Source: JBDHWG01 sp046328525
GTDB lineage: Bacteria; Chloroflexota; Anaerolineae; Epilineales; JAHCIE01
Length of the DNA: 64,000 nucleotides
Reading direction: 5' to 3'
Assembly: GCA_046328525.1 (NCBI GenBank)
Contig: JAXLWK010000014.1
Location: 5,652-69,651 of the forward strand
Shown: positions 33,251 to 40,854 of the stretch, in pieces
How positions within the stretch are numbered: the stretch's first letter is position 1
How the letters are laid out: every line of letters begins with the position of its first letter
Notes under the pieces: model-generated
Told to the model about the DNA's origin: nothing
What the model saw: only the letters and a program-made list of their open reading frames with translations
The model's database searches: none
Program-made: the position numbers and the translations under genes

Positions 33251-34204
33251 CTACTCGATAAGCTCGCTGACGGAGCGGTTGGTGTGGATGCGGTCAATCG
33301 TGGCGGCCAGCAGGTCGGCGACGCTCAGGACGGTCAGCTTCGGGAAGCGTTTCTCCGGCGGGACGGCGATGGAGTTGGTGACCACGACACCGGCCAGCGG
33401 GCTGGCCTGGAGCCGCTCCGCCGCGGCCGGCGACAGGACCGGGTGCGTCACCGCTGCGTAGACTTCCGTCGCGCCGCGCTCCAGCAGCTCCTCAGCGGCG
33501 AGAATGAGCGTCGTGCCGGTCGAGATGATGTCGTCCACCAGGATGGCGCGGCAGCCCGCTACGTCCCCGATCATGCCGCGCACCTCGGCCATGTCCGGCC
33601 CGGTGCGGTGCTTGAGGACGATGGCGAAGCTGGCCCCCTGCCCGTAGCGGGCCTGGAAGCGCGACGCCCGGTCCACCGCGCCTTCGTCCGGGGCGACGAT
33701 GACCGTGTCCTGGGGCGGGAGCATCTCGCGCATGGCGTGGGCCAGGATCGGGGTGGCGCGCAGGTGGTCCACCGGGATGTCGAAGAAGCCCTCGACCGCC
33801 GCCGCCGAGAGGTCCAGGGCCACGATGCGGTCCGTGCCGGCAACCGTGATCAGGTTCGCCACGAGCTTGGCCGAGATCGGCTCGCGCCCGGCCGTCTTCT
33901 TTTCCTGGCGAGCGTAGCCGAAGTAGGGGATGACGGCGGTGATGCGGCTGACCGACGAGCGCTTCAGGGCGTCAATTAGGATCAGAAGCTCCATCAAGTT
34001 CTGGTTGACGGGCGCGCTCGTCGGCTGAATGATGAAGATGTCGGCGCCGCGCACGTTCTCATGGATGCGAACCCGAATCTCACCGTCGCTAAACGTCGTC
34101 ACCGTCGCTTCAATGAGCGGCGACCCCAGACGATCCGCAATCGCCGCCGCCAGCACCGGGTTGGCATTCCCGGCCAGCAGGCGGAGCTGTTCATTGGCGC
34201 TCAT
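33251..34204 (-). CDS. prs: Ribose-phosphate pyrophosphokinase (PRPP synthase)
   Basis: A 317-residue enzyme transferring pyrophosphate from ATP to ribose 5-phosphate, giving PRPP for nucleotides, His and Trp. ETVTFSDGEI-like TTFSDGEIRVRI, IPYFGYARQEKK (flexible ATP loop) and ILVDDIISTGTT (PRPP loop) are all present. Length matches class I bacterial Prs. It lies 50 bases behind the nitrilase-like gene and 36 before gdhA. Confidence 0.95.
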   Translation of the reverse strand: MSANEQLRLLAGNANPVLAAAIADRLGSPLIEATVTTFSDGEIRVRIHENVRGADIFIIQPTSAPVNQNLMELLILIDALKRSSVSRITAVIPYFGYARQEKKTAGREPISAKLVANLITVAGTDRIVALDLSAAAVEGFFDIPVDHLRATPILAHAMREMLPPQDTVIVAPDEGAVDRASRFQARYGQGASFAIVLKHRTGPDMAEVRGMIGDVAGCRAILVDDIISTGTTLILAAEELLERGATEVYAAVTHPVLSPAAAERLQASPLAGVVVTNSIAVPPEKRFPKLTVLSVADLLAATIDRIHTNRSVSELIE

Positions 34205-34254
34205 GCACTGGCCTCGATTCGGACTGCAAGAGGCGCGCCACGGCGCTCGCTCGC

Positions 34255-35067
34255 CTAGTACTTGCGCACGAGGGAGCGGTAGGTCGCGGGTTGGCGGCTC
34301 TGAATAATCTGGAACTCCTCGCGGTAGCGGCGCACCTGGTCCAGGTCAATGCGGGCCACACCGTAGCCCTCACCCGGCTCGTCCACCAGGGCCATGACCT
34401 CGCCGCGCGGCCCGACAATCAGGCTCTGGCCGCCGAACGTGAGCGTGACTTCCTCGCCCACGCGGTTGGCGGCGGCGAGAAAGACGGAGTTCTCGTAGGA
34501 GCGCGAGACGATGTACGTCCGCCACTCGTCAATGTTCGGCTCTTCCCAGTTCGCCAGGGTCAGGATCAGCTCGGCGCCGTCGAGGGCCAGGCTGCGCGCG
34601 GCCTCCGGGAAGGCCATGTCCCACCCGACGAGTAGGCCGACCTCGCCGAACGCCGTCTCGAAGACGGGCAGCTTGAAGCCGGGGCGGAACGTCATCCGCT
34701 CCTCGCCCTTCAGGTGAATCTTGCGGTAGTCGCCCATGACCTCGCCCTCGTTGGAGATGAGGACGGCGGCGTTGTACAGCACCGACTCGACCCGCTCCTT
34801 GACGACCAGCCCGAAGGCGATGTGGGTGTTGAACTCGCGCGCCCGCTGCGCCATGATGTTGACGCTGGGGCCGGGGATGCGCTCGGCCAGCTCGGTGAAC
34901 CCGACGCCGACCTCGAAGCCCGTCGTCGCCAGCTCCGGGAATATCACCAGGTCTACCCGCTGGCGGCGGGCGATTTCCTCAAGAATGTCGGACATGTGGG
35001 CCAGGTTCTGCTGCACCAGCCCCAGCTCCGGCTTCATCTGCACAACGGCGACTGTCAGCTCCCGCAT
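34255..35067 (-). CDS. Carbon-nitrogen hydrolase superfamily protein lacking the catalytic Cys
   Basis: A 270-residue nitrilase-fold protein. Of the E-K-C triad, E45 (FPELATTGF) and K116 (DYRKIHL) are present, but the nucleophile position is Gly: GLLVGWDMAFPEAAR has G148 where members have Cys (I-C-Y-D-x-x-F-P-E). The codon is GGG, so more than one base differs from Cys. It is probably not an amidase; it may bind a ligand or have a structural role. The ATG at 35065-35067 has GAGGAG upstream. It heads the operon with prs and gdhA and has a good promoter with an operator-like palindrome. Confidence 0.85.
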   Translation of the reverse strand: MRELTVAVVQMKPELGLVQQNLAHMSDILEEIARRQRVDLVIFPELATTGFEVGVGFTELAERIPGPSVNIMAQRAREFNTHIAFGLVVKERVESVLYNAAVLISNEGEVMGDYRKIHLKGEERMTFRPGFKLPVFETAFGEVGLLVGWDMAFPEAARSLALDGAELILTLANWEEPNIDEWRTYIVSRSYENSVFLAAANRVGEEVTLTFGGQSLIVGPRGEVMALVDEPGEGYGVARIDLDQVRRYREEFQIIQSRQPATYRSLVRKY

Positions 35068-35116
35068 CGCGCCCTGCTCCTCTCTGTGGCCTGCGCCTGC
35101 GACGCACGGCGGTTCA

Positions 35117-35145
35117 ATTCTACTCTTGGCCCCATGGGGCGTCAA
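35117..35145 (-). promoter_or_regulatory. Promoter with palindromic spacer for the prs operon
   Basis: On the minus strand TTGACG (35145-35140) and TAGAAT (35122-35117) are 17 bp apart. The spacer contains the 12-bp palindrome GCCCCATGGGGC (35129-35140). Transcription would start near 35110, about 43 bases before the nitrilase-like gene. Confidence 0.6.
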
Positions 35146-35306
35146 GGATTAGGGGGCGTCGCTCGGCGGACGAGCGTGAGTTTGCTATCGCCGTGTCAGA
35201 TTTCGTTGAGTATGCGAAATCCTTCTGTCTCGTTGATACGTCTTTTACATCAAGGCGCGCGGCGCGTGCGCCTGCGGCCGCACAACCATCCTACACAGGG
35301 GGCAGC

Positions 35307-36428
35307 ATGAAGACTCATCGCGCTCGATCGGTCCTGCTATTCGCATCCATGTTCCTTCTCCTCGCTATGGCCCTCGCGGCGACCGTCTCCGCCGACGGCC
35401 CCACGATGCGCGTCGTGGCGTCCGGCCTGGACAACCCGCGTGGCCTCGCCCTCGCCCAGAACGGCCGGCTCTTCGTGGCCGAGGCAGGCAGGGGTGGCGC
35501 CGGCCCGTGCGTGGACACGCCGGAGGGCCGCGTCTGCTTCGGCATGAGCGGGGCGCTCACCGAGGTTGACCTGGCGCGCAACACCCAGCGGCGCGTCATC
35601 ACCGGCCTGCCCTCCCTCGCGGACCCGGATGGCAGCAACGCGATCGGCCCGGTCGGCGTGTCCCTCCTGAATCCGAGCGACGTGGCCGTCATCGTTGGCT
35701 ACGGCGGCCCGCCCGACCAGCGTGTCCCGGCGTTCGGCCCACTAGGCGGCGGCCTGGGCCAGCTCATGCACGGCGCGGTCGGACGCGGGTTCCGCCCTGC
35801 CGGCGACGTGAGCGGCTACGAGGGCAAGGCCAACCCTGACGGCGGCGAAGTGGATAGCGACCCTTACGCCGTGCTGCGCCTGTTCGGCAAGTCCATCGTC
35901 GCCGACGCCGGCGGCAACGACCTGCTGCAAGTGCAGGACGGCCAGGTCACGACCCTCGCCGTCTTCCCCGACCGCATGGTGGACGCGCCGCCCTTCCTCG
36001 GCCTGCCGCCCGGCGCTCAGATTCCCATGCAGGCGGTGCCGACGAGCGTCGTGCAAGGCCCGGACGGCGCGTACTACGTCGGCCAGCTCACCGGCTTCCC
36101 CTTCCCCAAGGGCGGGGCGAACGTCTACCGCGTCCCGGCCGAGGGCGGAGCGCCGACCGTCTACGCCAGCGGCTTCACCAACATCATCAGCATCGCCTTC
36201 GGCGCCGACGGCTCGCTGTACGTGCTCGAAATCGCCAAGAATGGCCTGACGAGCAATGATCCGACCGGCGCCCTCATCAAGGTGGCGAAGGACGGCACGC
36301 GCACCGAGATCGCCAGCGCCGGGCTGATGTCGCCGGGCGGTCTCGCCCTCGGCATGGACGGCTCGTTCTACGTATCGAACCACGGCACGACGCCGGGCGG
36401 CGGCACCGTCGTCCACATCATGCCCTAG
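35307..36428 (+). CDS. ScyD/ScyE-family exported protein
   Basis: A 373-residue exported protein. A signal peptide (1-31; cleavage after VSADG is plausible) is followed by NHL/six-bladed propeller-like repeats: VASGLDNPRGLALAQNGRLFVAEAG, FIVADAGGND-like SIVADAGGNDLLQV, VVQGPDGAYYVGQLTGFPF, GLMSPGGLALGMDGSFYVSNHG. This pattern is the ScyD/ScyE family, named from the scytonemin cluster of cyanobacteria but widespread elsewhere with no known reaction. The ATG at 35307 follows GGGGGCAG. The gene is monocistronic, closed by the terminator at 36462-36496. Confidence 0.85.
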   Translation: MKTHRARSVLLFASMFLLLAMALAATVSADGPTMRVVASGLDNPRGLALAQNGRLFVAEAGRGGAGPCVDTPEGRVCFGMSGALTEVDLARNTQRRVITGLPSLADPDGSNAIGPVGVSLLNPSDVAVIVGYGGPPDQRVPAFGPLGGGLGQLMHGAVGRGFRPAGDVSGYEGKANPDGGEVDSDPYAVLRLFGKSIVADAGGNDLLQVQDGQVTTLAVFPDRMVDAPPFLGLPPGAQIPMQAVPTSVVQGPDGAYYVGQLTGFPFPKGGANVYRVPAEGGAPTVYASGFTNIISIAFGADGSLYVLEIAKNGLTSNDPTGALIKVAKDGTRTEIASAGLMSPGGLALGMDGSFYVSNHGTTPGGGTVVHIMP

Positions 36429-36461
36429 CCCCAACGGCTCGACAACTCTATAGCGACGCAT

Positions 36462-36496
36462 CCCCCGAAGCTCGCGGCGAGCTTCGGGGGTTCTTT
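36462..36496 (+). terminator. Intrinsic terminator after the ScyD-like gene
   Basis: CCCCCGAAGCTCG (36462-36474) pairs perfectly with 36478-36490 across a three-base loop and is followed by TTCTTT. This is the clearest terminator in the window. Confidence 0.85.
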
Positions 36497-36517
36497 GACG
36501 CACAGCGTTATGCGCGC

Positions 36518-36545
36518 TTGACTGTGGGCCGGTCGGTGCTACAAT
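36518..36545 (+). promoter_or_regulatory. Promoter of the ParA gene, probably leaderless
   Basis: TTGACT (36518-36523) and TACAAT (36540-36545) are 16 bp apart. The expected transcription start coincides with the ATG at 36552. Confidence 0.65.
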
Positions 36546-36551
36546 GAAGGC

Positions 36552-37325
36552 ATGCCTGTCATCGCCATTGCCAACCAGAAGGGCGGCGTCGCCAAAACGA
36601 TGGTGACGCTCAACATGGGCGCGGAGATGGCGCGGCGCGGGCTGCGCGTCCTCCTCGTGGACGCCGACCCGCAGGGGTCCCTGACCCACACCTTCGGCGT
36701 GGATGACCCCGACCGCAACCTCTCCACCGTGCTGGGCGTCGTGGACCGCGGCAGCGGCGACCTGGCCGCCACCGTGCGCCCCGTCGGCGACTGCCTCGAC
36801 CTCGCGCCGTCGGACATCATGCTCAGCCGCACTGAGCTGGCCCTGGTCGTGCGCCCCGCCCGCGAGTATCAGCTCCGCCGGGCGATCGAGCCGCTGCGCA
36901 GTCAGTACGACTATATCCTGATTGACTGCCCGCCAAGCCTGGGCCTGCTCGCCGTCAACTGCCTGCTCGCTGCCGATGCCGTGCTCGTGCCGACCTTGCT
37001 CGACGTGGTGAGCTTCCGCGCCCTCGGCGCGCTGCTGCAAACCCTCGCCGACATTCGCGCCGACTACGACCGCGCCCCGCGCCTGCTCGGCGTCCTGGCG
37101 ACGATGGCCGACATGCGCTCCGTCCACTCCCGCGAGGTGCTGGCGGCGCTGCGCTCGCGCCCCGACCTGCACGTCTTCGACACGACCATTCCCCGCAGCA
37201 TCAAGTTCAGTGAGGCCGCCTTCGCGCGGCAGGCCCTGGGCGACTACGACGCCCGGCATCACGGCGCCCAGGCCTTCCGCGATTTGACTGAGGAGGTGAT
37301 CGAACGTGCCAAGCAAACGACCTAG
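36552..37325 (+). CDS. ParA/Soj-family partition ATPase
   Basis: A 257-residue deviant Walker ATPase. The P-loop is QKGGVAKT (9-16) with signature K10 and Walker K15, Walker A' is VLLVDADPQGS, and Walker B is ILIDCPPSLG. It would form ATP dimers on nucleoid DNA and position chromosomes, plasmids or protein complexes. No ParB gene is next to it; instead a coiled-coil protein overlaps its 3' end by 20 bases, so it may belong to the orphan ParA group that places protein cargo. It seems to be translated from a leaderless mRNA. Confidence 0.88.
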   Translation: MPVIAIANQKGGVAKTMVTLNMGAEMARRGLRVLLVDADPQGSLTHTFGVDDPDRNLSTVLGVVDRGSGDLAATVRPVGDCLDLAPSDIMLSRTELALVVRPAREYQLRRAIEPLRSQYDYILIDCPPSLGLLAVNCLLAADAVLVPTLLDVVSFRALGALLQTLADIRADYDRAPRLLGVLATMADMRSVHSREVLAALRSRPDLHVFDTTIPRSIKFSEAAFARQALGDYDARHHGAQAFRDLTEEVIERAKQTT

Positions 37326-37698
37326 CCTGACGGACATCGCCGAGGAAGTGGCGCGTATCGCGCCGGCCGACGGTGACGACATGGCCGCGCCGAAAGCCGC
37401 GGCGGAGGGCGCGCCCAAGGTCAAGACCCGCAAGCGCGCCGCGTCCACCACGAGCCGCGTCAGCGACAGCGGCCTGCGCGAGAGCCTGGACGAGAAGGAC
37501 CGCGTCATCGCGGCGCAGGAGCAGACCATCGCCGCCCTGCGCGAGCTGGTAGACAGCCTGCGCGCCCAGGTGGACGGCCTGAAGCGGGAGCAGGAAACGC
37601 TCAAGCAAGAGCAAGAGAAGGTGAAAGAGCAGTTGGCCGCCGCGACCGCGCCGCCCAAAAAGCGCCGCCGCCGCATCCCCTTCTGGAAGCCATTCTAG
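37306..37698 (+). CDS. ParA-coupled coiled-coil protein
   Basis: A 130-residue protein beginning with GTG inside the end of the ParA gene, which implies translational coupling. A basic, Ala-rich N-terminus (1-50; KVKTRKRAASTTS) is followed by a coiled coil (about 57-112; RESLDEKDRVIAAQEQTIAALRE, Leu/Val heptads) and a basic tail KKRRRRIPFWKPF. No ParB or CTP-binding motif is visible. It may be the cargo adaptor or ParA partner. I know no named family for it. Confidence 0.75.
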   Translation: MPSKRPSLTDIAEEVARIAPADGDDMAAPKAAAEGAPKVKTRKRAASTTSRVSDSGLRESLDEKDRVIAAQEQTIAALRELVDSLRAQVDGLKREQETLKQEQEKVKEQLAAATAPPKKRRRRIPFWKPF

Positions 37699-38142
37699 GA
37701 CATTTGCCCCAGAGGATCGGACCACGAAGTCCACGAAAGGGAGGAAAGGCGCGAAAAAAGATGTGGCTCCTCGATGTCCATCTTGCAAGCGCCCATCCCT
37801 GTCGTGTCCTTCGCGGCTCAACGACTCGCCGGCCGCGTGAGTCGTTACGGCACAGCGTCCCACATCTATGCCGAACAGCACCGCTCCCACCGACCCCGCG
37901 ACCCTGAACGCCGCCCTGCGCTTCGCTGCCCCGCCAGGGAACCCTCTGGTAACGCACTTTGACCCTATCCAGCGCGCCGCAATACTGGTATAATGTAAGT
38001 CTGTCTGACGGAGTGGCGATCCGACGAGGTGATGGGGAAGAGTTACGGGCATGTGCCCCATCGTCACTTCGCCCCATCGTCACCTCTTCCCTCACATCGT
38101 CACCCCGTCACCTCGACGGTTTCCCCCTGGAGGAGCAAGAGC
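37699..38142. other. Intergenic region with repeats and an extended -10 promoter
   Basis: About 440 bases. GGACCACGAAGTCCACGAAAG-type repeats occur near 37718-37760, a degraded CGACT..AGTCG palindrome near 37835-37855, and short direct repeats of CATCGTCAC between 38060 and 38115. An extended -10, TGGTATAAT (37986-37994), would serve the oxidoreductase gene downstream. No gene is seen. Confidence 0.55.
37986..37994 (+). promoter_or_regulatory. Extended -10 promoter
   Basis: TGGTATAAT is a consensus extended -10, about 150 bases before the Gfo/Idh/MocA gene. A TTGACC lies 24 bp upstream, too far for a normal -35. Confidence 0.45.
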
Positions 38143-39189
38143 GTGTCGCGTTCGGAACAACCTTTGAGGGCGGTGCTGGTCGGCTGCGGCGGCATGAGCC
38201 GCGCCTGGCTCGACGCTGCCCGCGCTATCTCTGACCTGCAAATCGTCGGCCTCGTGGACGTGGTCGAGACCGCTGCCTATCACCGTGCCGCCGAGTACAA
38301 CCTGGTGCATGCCACCATCGGCGCCGACCTTACCACGGTGCTCGACGCGACGGCGCCGGACATCGTGTTCGACGTCACCGTGCCGGAGGCGCACACCACC
38401 GTCACCCTGACCGCCCTCGCCCGCGGCTGCCACGTCCTCGGCGAGAAGCCCCTGGCCGACAGCATGGAGAACGCGCGCCGCATGGTCGCCGCCGCCCAGG
38501 CCGCCGGCCGCCTGTTGGCCGTCATCCAGAACCGGCGCTACAACGCCGAGATCCGCCGCCTGCGCCACTTCCTGGCGTCGGGCGCGCTCGGCCCCCTCAC
38601 CACCATCGCCTGCGACTTCTACGTCGGGCCGCACTTCGGCGGCTTCCGCGACGCGATGGCGCACCCGCTGCTGCTCGACATGGCGATCCATACCTTCGAC
38701 GCGGCTCGCTTCCTGACCGGCGCCGACCCTGTTTCGGTCTACTGCAAGGAGTGGAACCCGGCTGGCTCGTGGTATGCCCACGGCGCGTCCGCCGTTGCCA
38801 TCTTCGAGATGACGGGCGGCATCGTGTTCACGTATCGCGGGAGCTGGTGCGCCGAGGGCCTGCCCACGAGCTGGGAAGCGGCGTGGCGCGTGATCGGGCC
38901 GCGCGGCACGGCAACGTGGGACGGCTACGAGAACATCGCCGCCGAGGTTGTGGCGGCGACGGGCGGCTTCGTGTCGCGGTCGGAGGAGGTGCTGGTGCCG
39001 ACGCTACCCCGCGAGCACCGCACCCACGGCCACGCCGACATCATCCGCGAGTTCGTGGCGTGCGTGCGGGACGGCGGCACGCCGGAGACCGTCTGCACAG
39101 ACAATATCAAGAGCCTGGCGATGGTGTTCGGCGCGATCGAGAGCGCCGAGCAGGGCCGCCCCGCGCCTATTGCCGTGGAGGTCGCATGA
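38143..39189 (+). CDS. Gfo/Idh/MocA-family oxidoreductase
   Basis: A 348-residue NAD(P)-dependent sugar or inositol dehydrogenase-like protein. AVLVGCGGMSRAWLDA is the Rossmann glycine loop and HVLGEKPLADS contains the conserved E-K-P with the catalytic-site lysine. The C-terminal alpha/beta domain includes DMAIHTFDAARFLTG with the conserved Asp/His. The GTG at 38143 is preceded by GGAGGAGC; an upstream ATG would need translation of repetitive leader DNA. Substrate unknown. Confidence 0.88.
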   Translation: MSRSEQPLRAVLVGCGGMSRAWLDAARAISDLQIVGLVDVVETAAYHRAAEYNLVHATIGADLTTVLDATAPDIVFDVTVPEAHTTVTLTALARGCHVLGEKPLADSMENARRMVAAAQAAGRLLAVIQNRRYNAEIRRLRHFLASGALGPLTTIACDFYVGPHFGGFRDAMAHPLLLDMAIHTFDAARFLTGADPVSVYCKEWNPAGSWYAHGASAVAIFEMTGGIVFTYRGSWCAEGLPTSWEAAWRVIGPRGTATWDGYENIAAEVVAATGGFVSRSEEVLVPTLPREHRTHGHADIIREFVACVRDGGTPETVCTDNIKSLAMVFGAIESAEQGRPAPIAVEVA

Positions 39190-39266
39190 GGAAGCTGGAA
39201 AGCATCGGTCAGAATACCACAACGGAGTAACTGGGGTTGGGGACGCTCAGAACAGGAGGCATTGAG

Positions 39267-39503
39267 ATGATCCATTCGACAATCGGTCACGAAGGCGAAA
39301 TAGCTCTGCCTGACGAAGTCCGTGACCGTTATGGCTTTCTACCTGACACGCCTATCCGCATCATCGAGACCAGCACTGGCATCCTCATTGTACCGATGAC
39401 AGACGAGTCGATGAGTCAGCAACTGGCGCAGGAATTGGCAGACTGGCAGTCGCTTGGCACAGAGAGCTGGGATATGTTCTCCTACTCGGACAACGACGAA
39501 TGA
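39267..39503 (+). CDS. MazE/AbrB-type antitoxin
   Basis: A 78-residue protein with a swapped-hairpin AbrB DNA-binding N-terminus (IGHEGEIALPDEVRDRYGFLPDTPIRIIET, in separate strands) and an acidic C-terminal tail (QELADWQSLGTESWDMF) that would occupy a MazF groove. AGGAGG lies eight bases before the ATG. The stop overlaps the start of a MazF remnant (ATGA), the usual arrangement of toxin-antitoxin operons. The antitoxin looks intact while the toxin does not. Confidence 0.8.
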   Translation: MIHSTIGHEGEIALPDEVRDRYGFLPDTPIRIIETSTGILIVPMTDESMSQQLAQELADWQSLGTESWDMFSYSDNDE

Positions 39504-39664
39504 ATGTGGGCGACATCTTCTGGATTGAGTTCCCGGCAGGCGCAGGACGTGCTCAAGCTGGCCGTCGTCCAGGTATTATCGCCCAGGACTACGTGGGGCG
39601 AGTCTCGGACACGGCTATGCAAGTAGTCTGGGCCGCGTTCGACGAGATTACCAGGCCGGGTTAG
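39500..39664 (+). pseudogene. MazF/PemK-family toxin with the central part deleted
   Basis: The ATG overlaps the antitoxin stop (ATGA). It encodes only 54 residues. MNVGDIFWIEFPAGAGRAQAGRRPGII matches the beginning of MazF-like RNases, with the GRRP motif. After AQDYV the reading jumps straight to GRVSDTAMQVVWAAFDEITRPG, which matches the family's last helix (G-R-L-x-x-x-x-M-x-x-V-x-x-A-L). About 50 central residues, including the conserved Thr-containing strand, are missing without a frameshift. A functional RNase is very unlikely. Confidence 0.75.
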
Positions 39665-39683
39665 CTATGAAAAGGACCACAGC

Positions 39684-40343
39684 ATGACCACCTTCGAGAA
39701 GACACCGCGGAACCGCGTGCGCCGCCTGCCGGAGCGCGCCGACTACGACCGCAACACCATCTACGCCATCATTGATGAGGCGCTCATCTGCCACGTCGGG
39801 TTCGCCCAGGACGGCCAGCCCTTCGTCATCCCCACCATCCACGCCCGCATGGGTGACACGCTTATTCTGCACGGGGCGAAGGCGAGCCGCCTCCTGAAGC
39901 ACATCCAGGGCGGCACCCCGGTCTGCGTCGCCATCACCCTACTCGACGGGCTGGTCGTGGCGCGCTCGGTGTTCCACAACTCAATGAACTTCCGCTCGGT
40001 CGTCCTGTTCGGCGCGGGCCACGTCATCGAGGACCAGGAGGAGCGGCTGGCGGCGCTGGAGGCGCTGACGGACCACGTGGTGCCGGGGCGCTGGCGCGAC
40101 TCGCGGCCGCCCAACCGCAAGGAGCTGAACGCGACGACCGTCGTCGCCCTGCCCATCGAGAGCGCGACGGCGAAGCTGCGGGCGGGGCCGCCGGGGGACG
40201 ACGACGAGGACTACGCCCTGCCGATGTGGGCCGGCGTCATTCCTATCCAGCAGATGTTCGGCGCGCCGCAAGACGACCCGCGCCTGACCGACGGCATCCC
40301 CGCGCCGGAGTACGTCACGGGCTACCGCCGACGGCAGGAGTGA
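39684..40343 (+). CDS. Pyridoxamine 5'-phosphate oxidase-related FMN-binding protein
   Basis: A 219-residue split-barrel flavoprotein of the NimA/PNPOx-related group. Recognisable parts are AIIDEALICHVGFAQDGQPFVIPTIH as the first strands, LILHGAKASRLLKHI for FMN phosphate contact, and SVVLFGAGHVIED. Members bind FMN or F420; the reaction here is unknown. The long Arg/Pro-rich C-terminus with MWAGVIPI is typical. It is separate from the MazEF remnant by 19 bases. Confidence 0.85.
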   Translation: MTTFEKTPRNRVRRLPERADYDRNTIYAIIDEALICHVGFAQDGQPFVIPTIHARMGDTLILHGAKASRLLKHIQGGTPVCVAITLLDGLVVARSVFHNSMNFRSVVLFGAGHVIEDQEERLAALEALTDHVVPGRWRDSRPPNRKELNATTVVALPIESATAKLRAGPPGDDDEDYALPMWAGVIPIQQMFGAPQDDPRLTDGIPAPEYVTGYRRRQE

Positions 40344-40350
40344 TCGCGGC

Positions 40351-40854
40351 ATGCTGCCCACGGTGACACTGCGCCCCGGCGTCCTCTACATTCTGGCCCT
40401 CGTCGCTGCGGCAACGTTCGCCATCGTCGGACTGTACCAGATTGCGCCGGCCCTCCCACTGTGGCCGCACGTGGCAGTCGGCGCCGCCCTGGCGACCACC
40501 GACGCCTGGCTCGCGCCGACGGTGGAGAGCGCGACTCCGAGCGCAACCCTGGCTCAGGCGCTCCAGGCTATTCCCGGCGACGGCCCGCTCCTGTTCGTCG
40601 CCGGGCCCGACCAGGAGTACCACCAGACGTACTATGCCACCCAATATCTTGCCGGGCTTCGTCCGGTGACGCTCCTGGTTTGCCAGGCGGCCGACCAACC
40701 CGCGTACTACCTGACCGACCCACCCGGCATTGATGCCGTCATTATGCTGGCGCCATCGCCGCCAGCGTGGCTCGCGGGTGGATATCGGCTTGGCTCCCAC
40801 CTCACGATCACACCCACCTCGAGTAAGCGCGAATGGTCAGCCTATTGCCCGTAG
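40351..40854 (+). CDS. Membrane-anchored hypothetical protein
   Basis: A 167-residue protein with one N-terminal hydrophobic segment (about 10-32, signal anchor) and an extracytoplasmic domain without known motifs (GPLLFVAGPDQEYHQTYYATQYLAG). The end overlaps the next gene by 22 bases, so the two are translationally coupled. The domain resembles the soluble C-terminal parts attached to some GT39-like proteins, which fits its neighbour. Function unknown. Confidence 0.65.
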   Translation: MLPTVTLRPGVLYILALVAAATFAIVGLYQIAPALPLWPHVAVGAALATTDAWLAPTVESATPSATLAQALQAIPGDGPLLFVAGPDQEYHQTYYATQYLAGLRPVTLLVCQAADQPAYYLTDPPGIDAVIMLAPSPPAWLAGGYRLGSHLTITPTSSKREWSAYCP

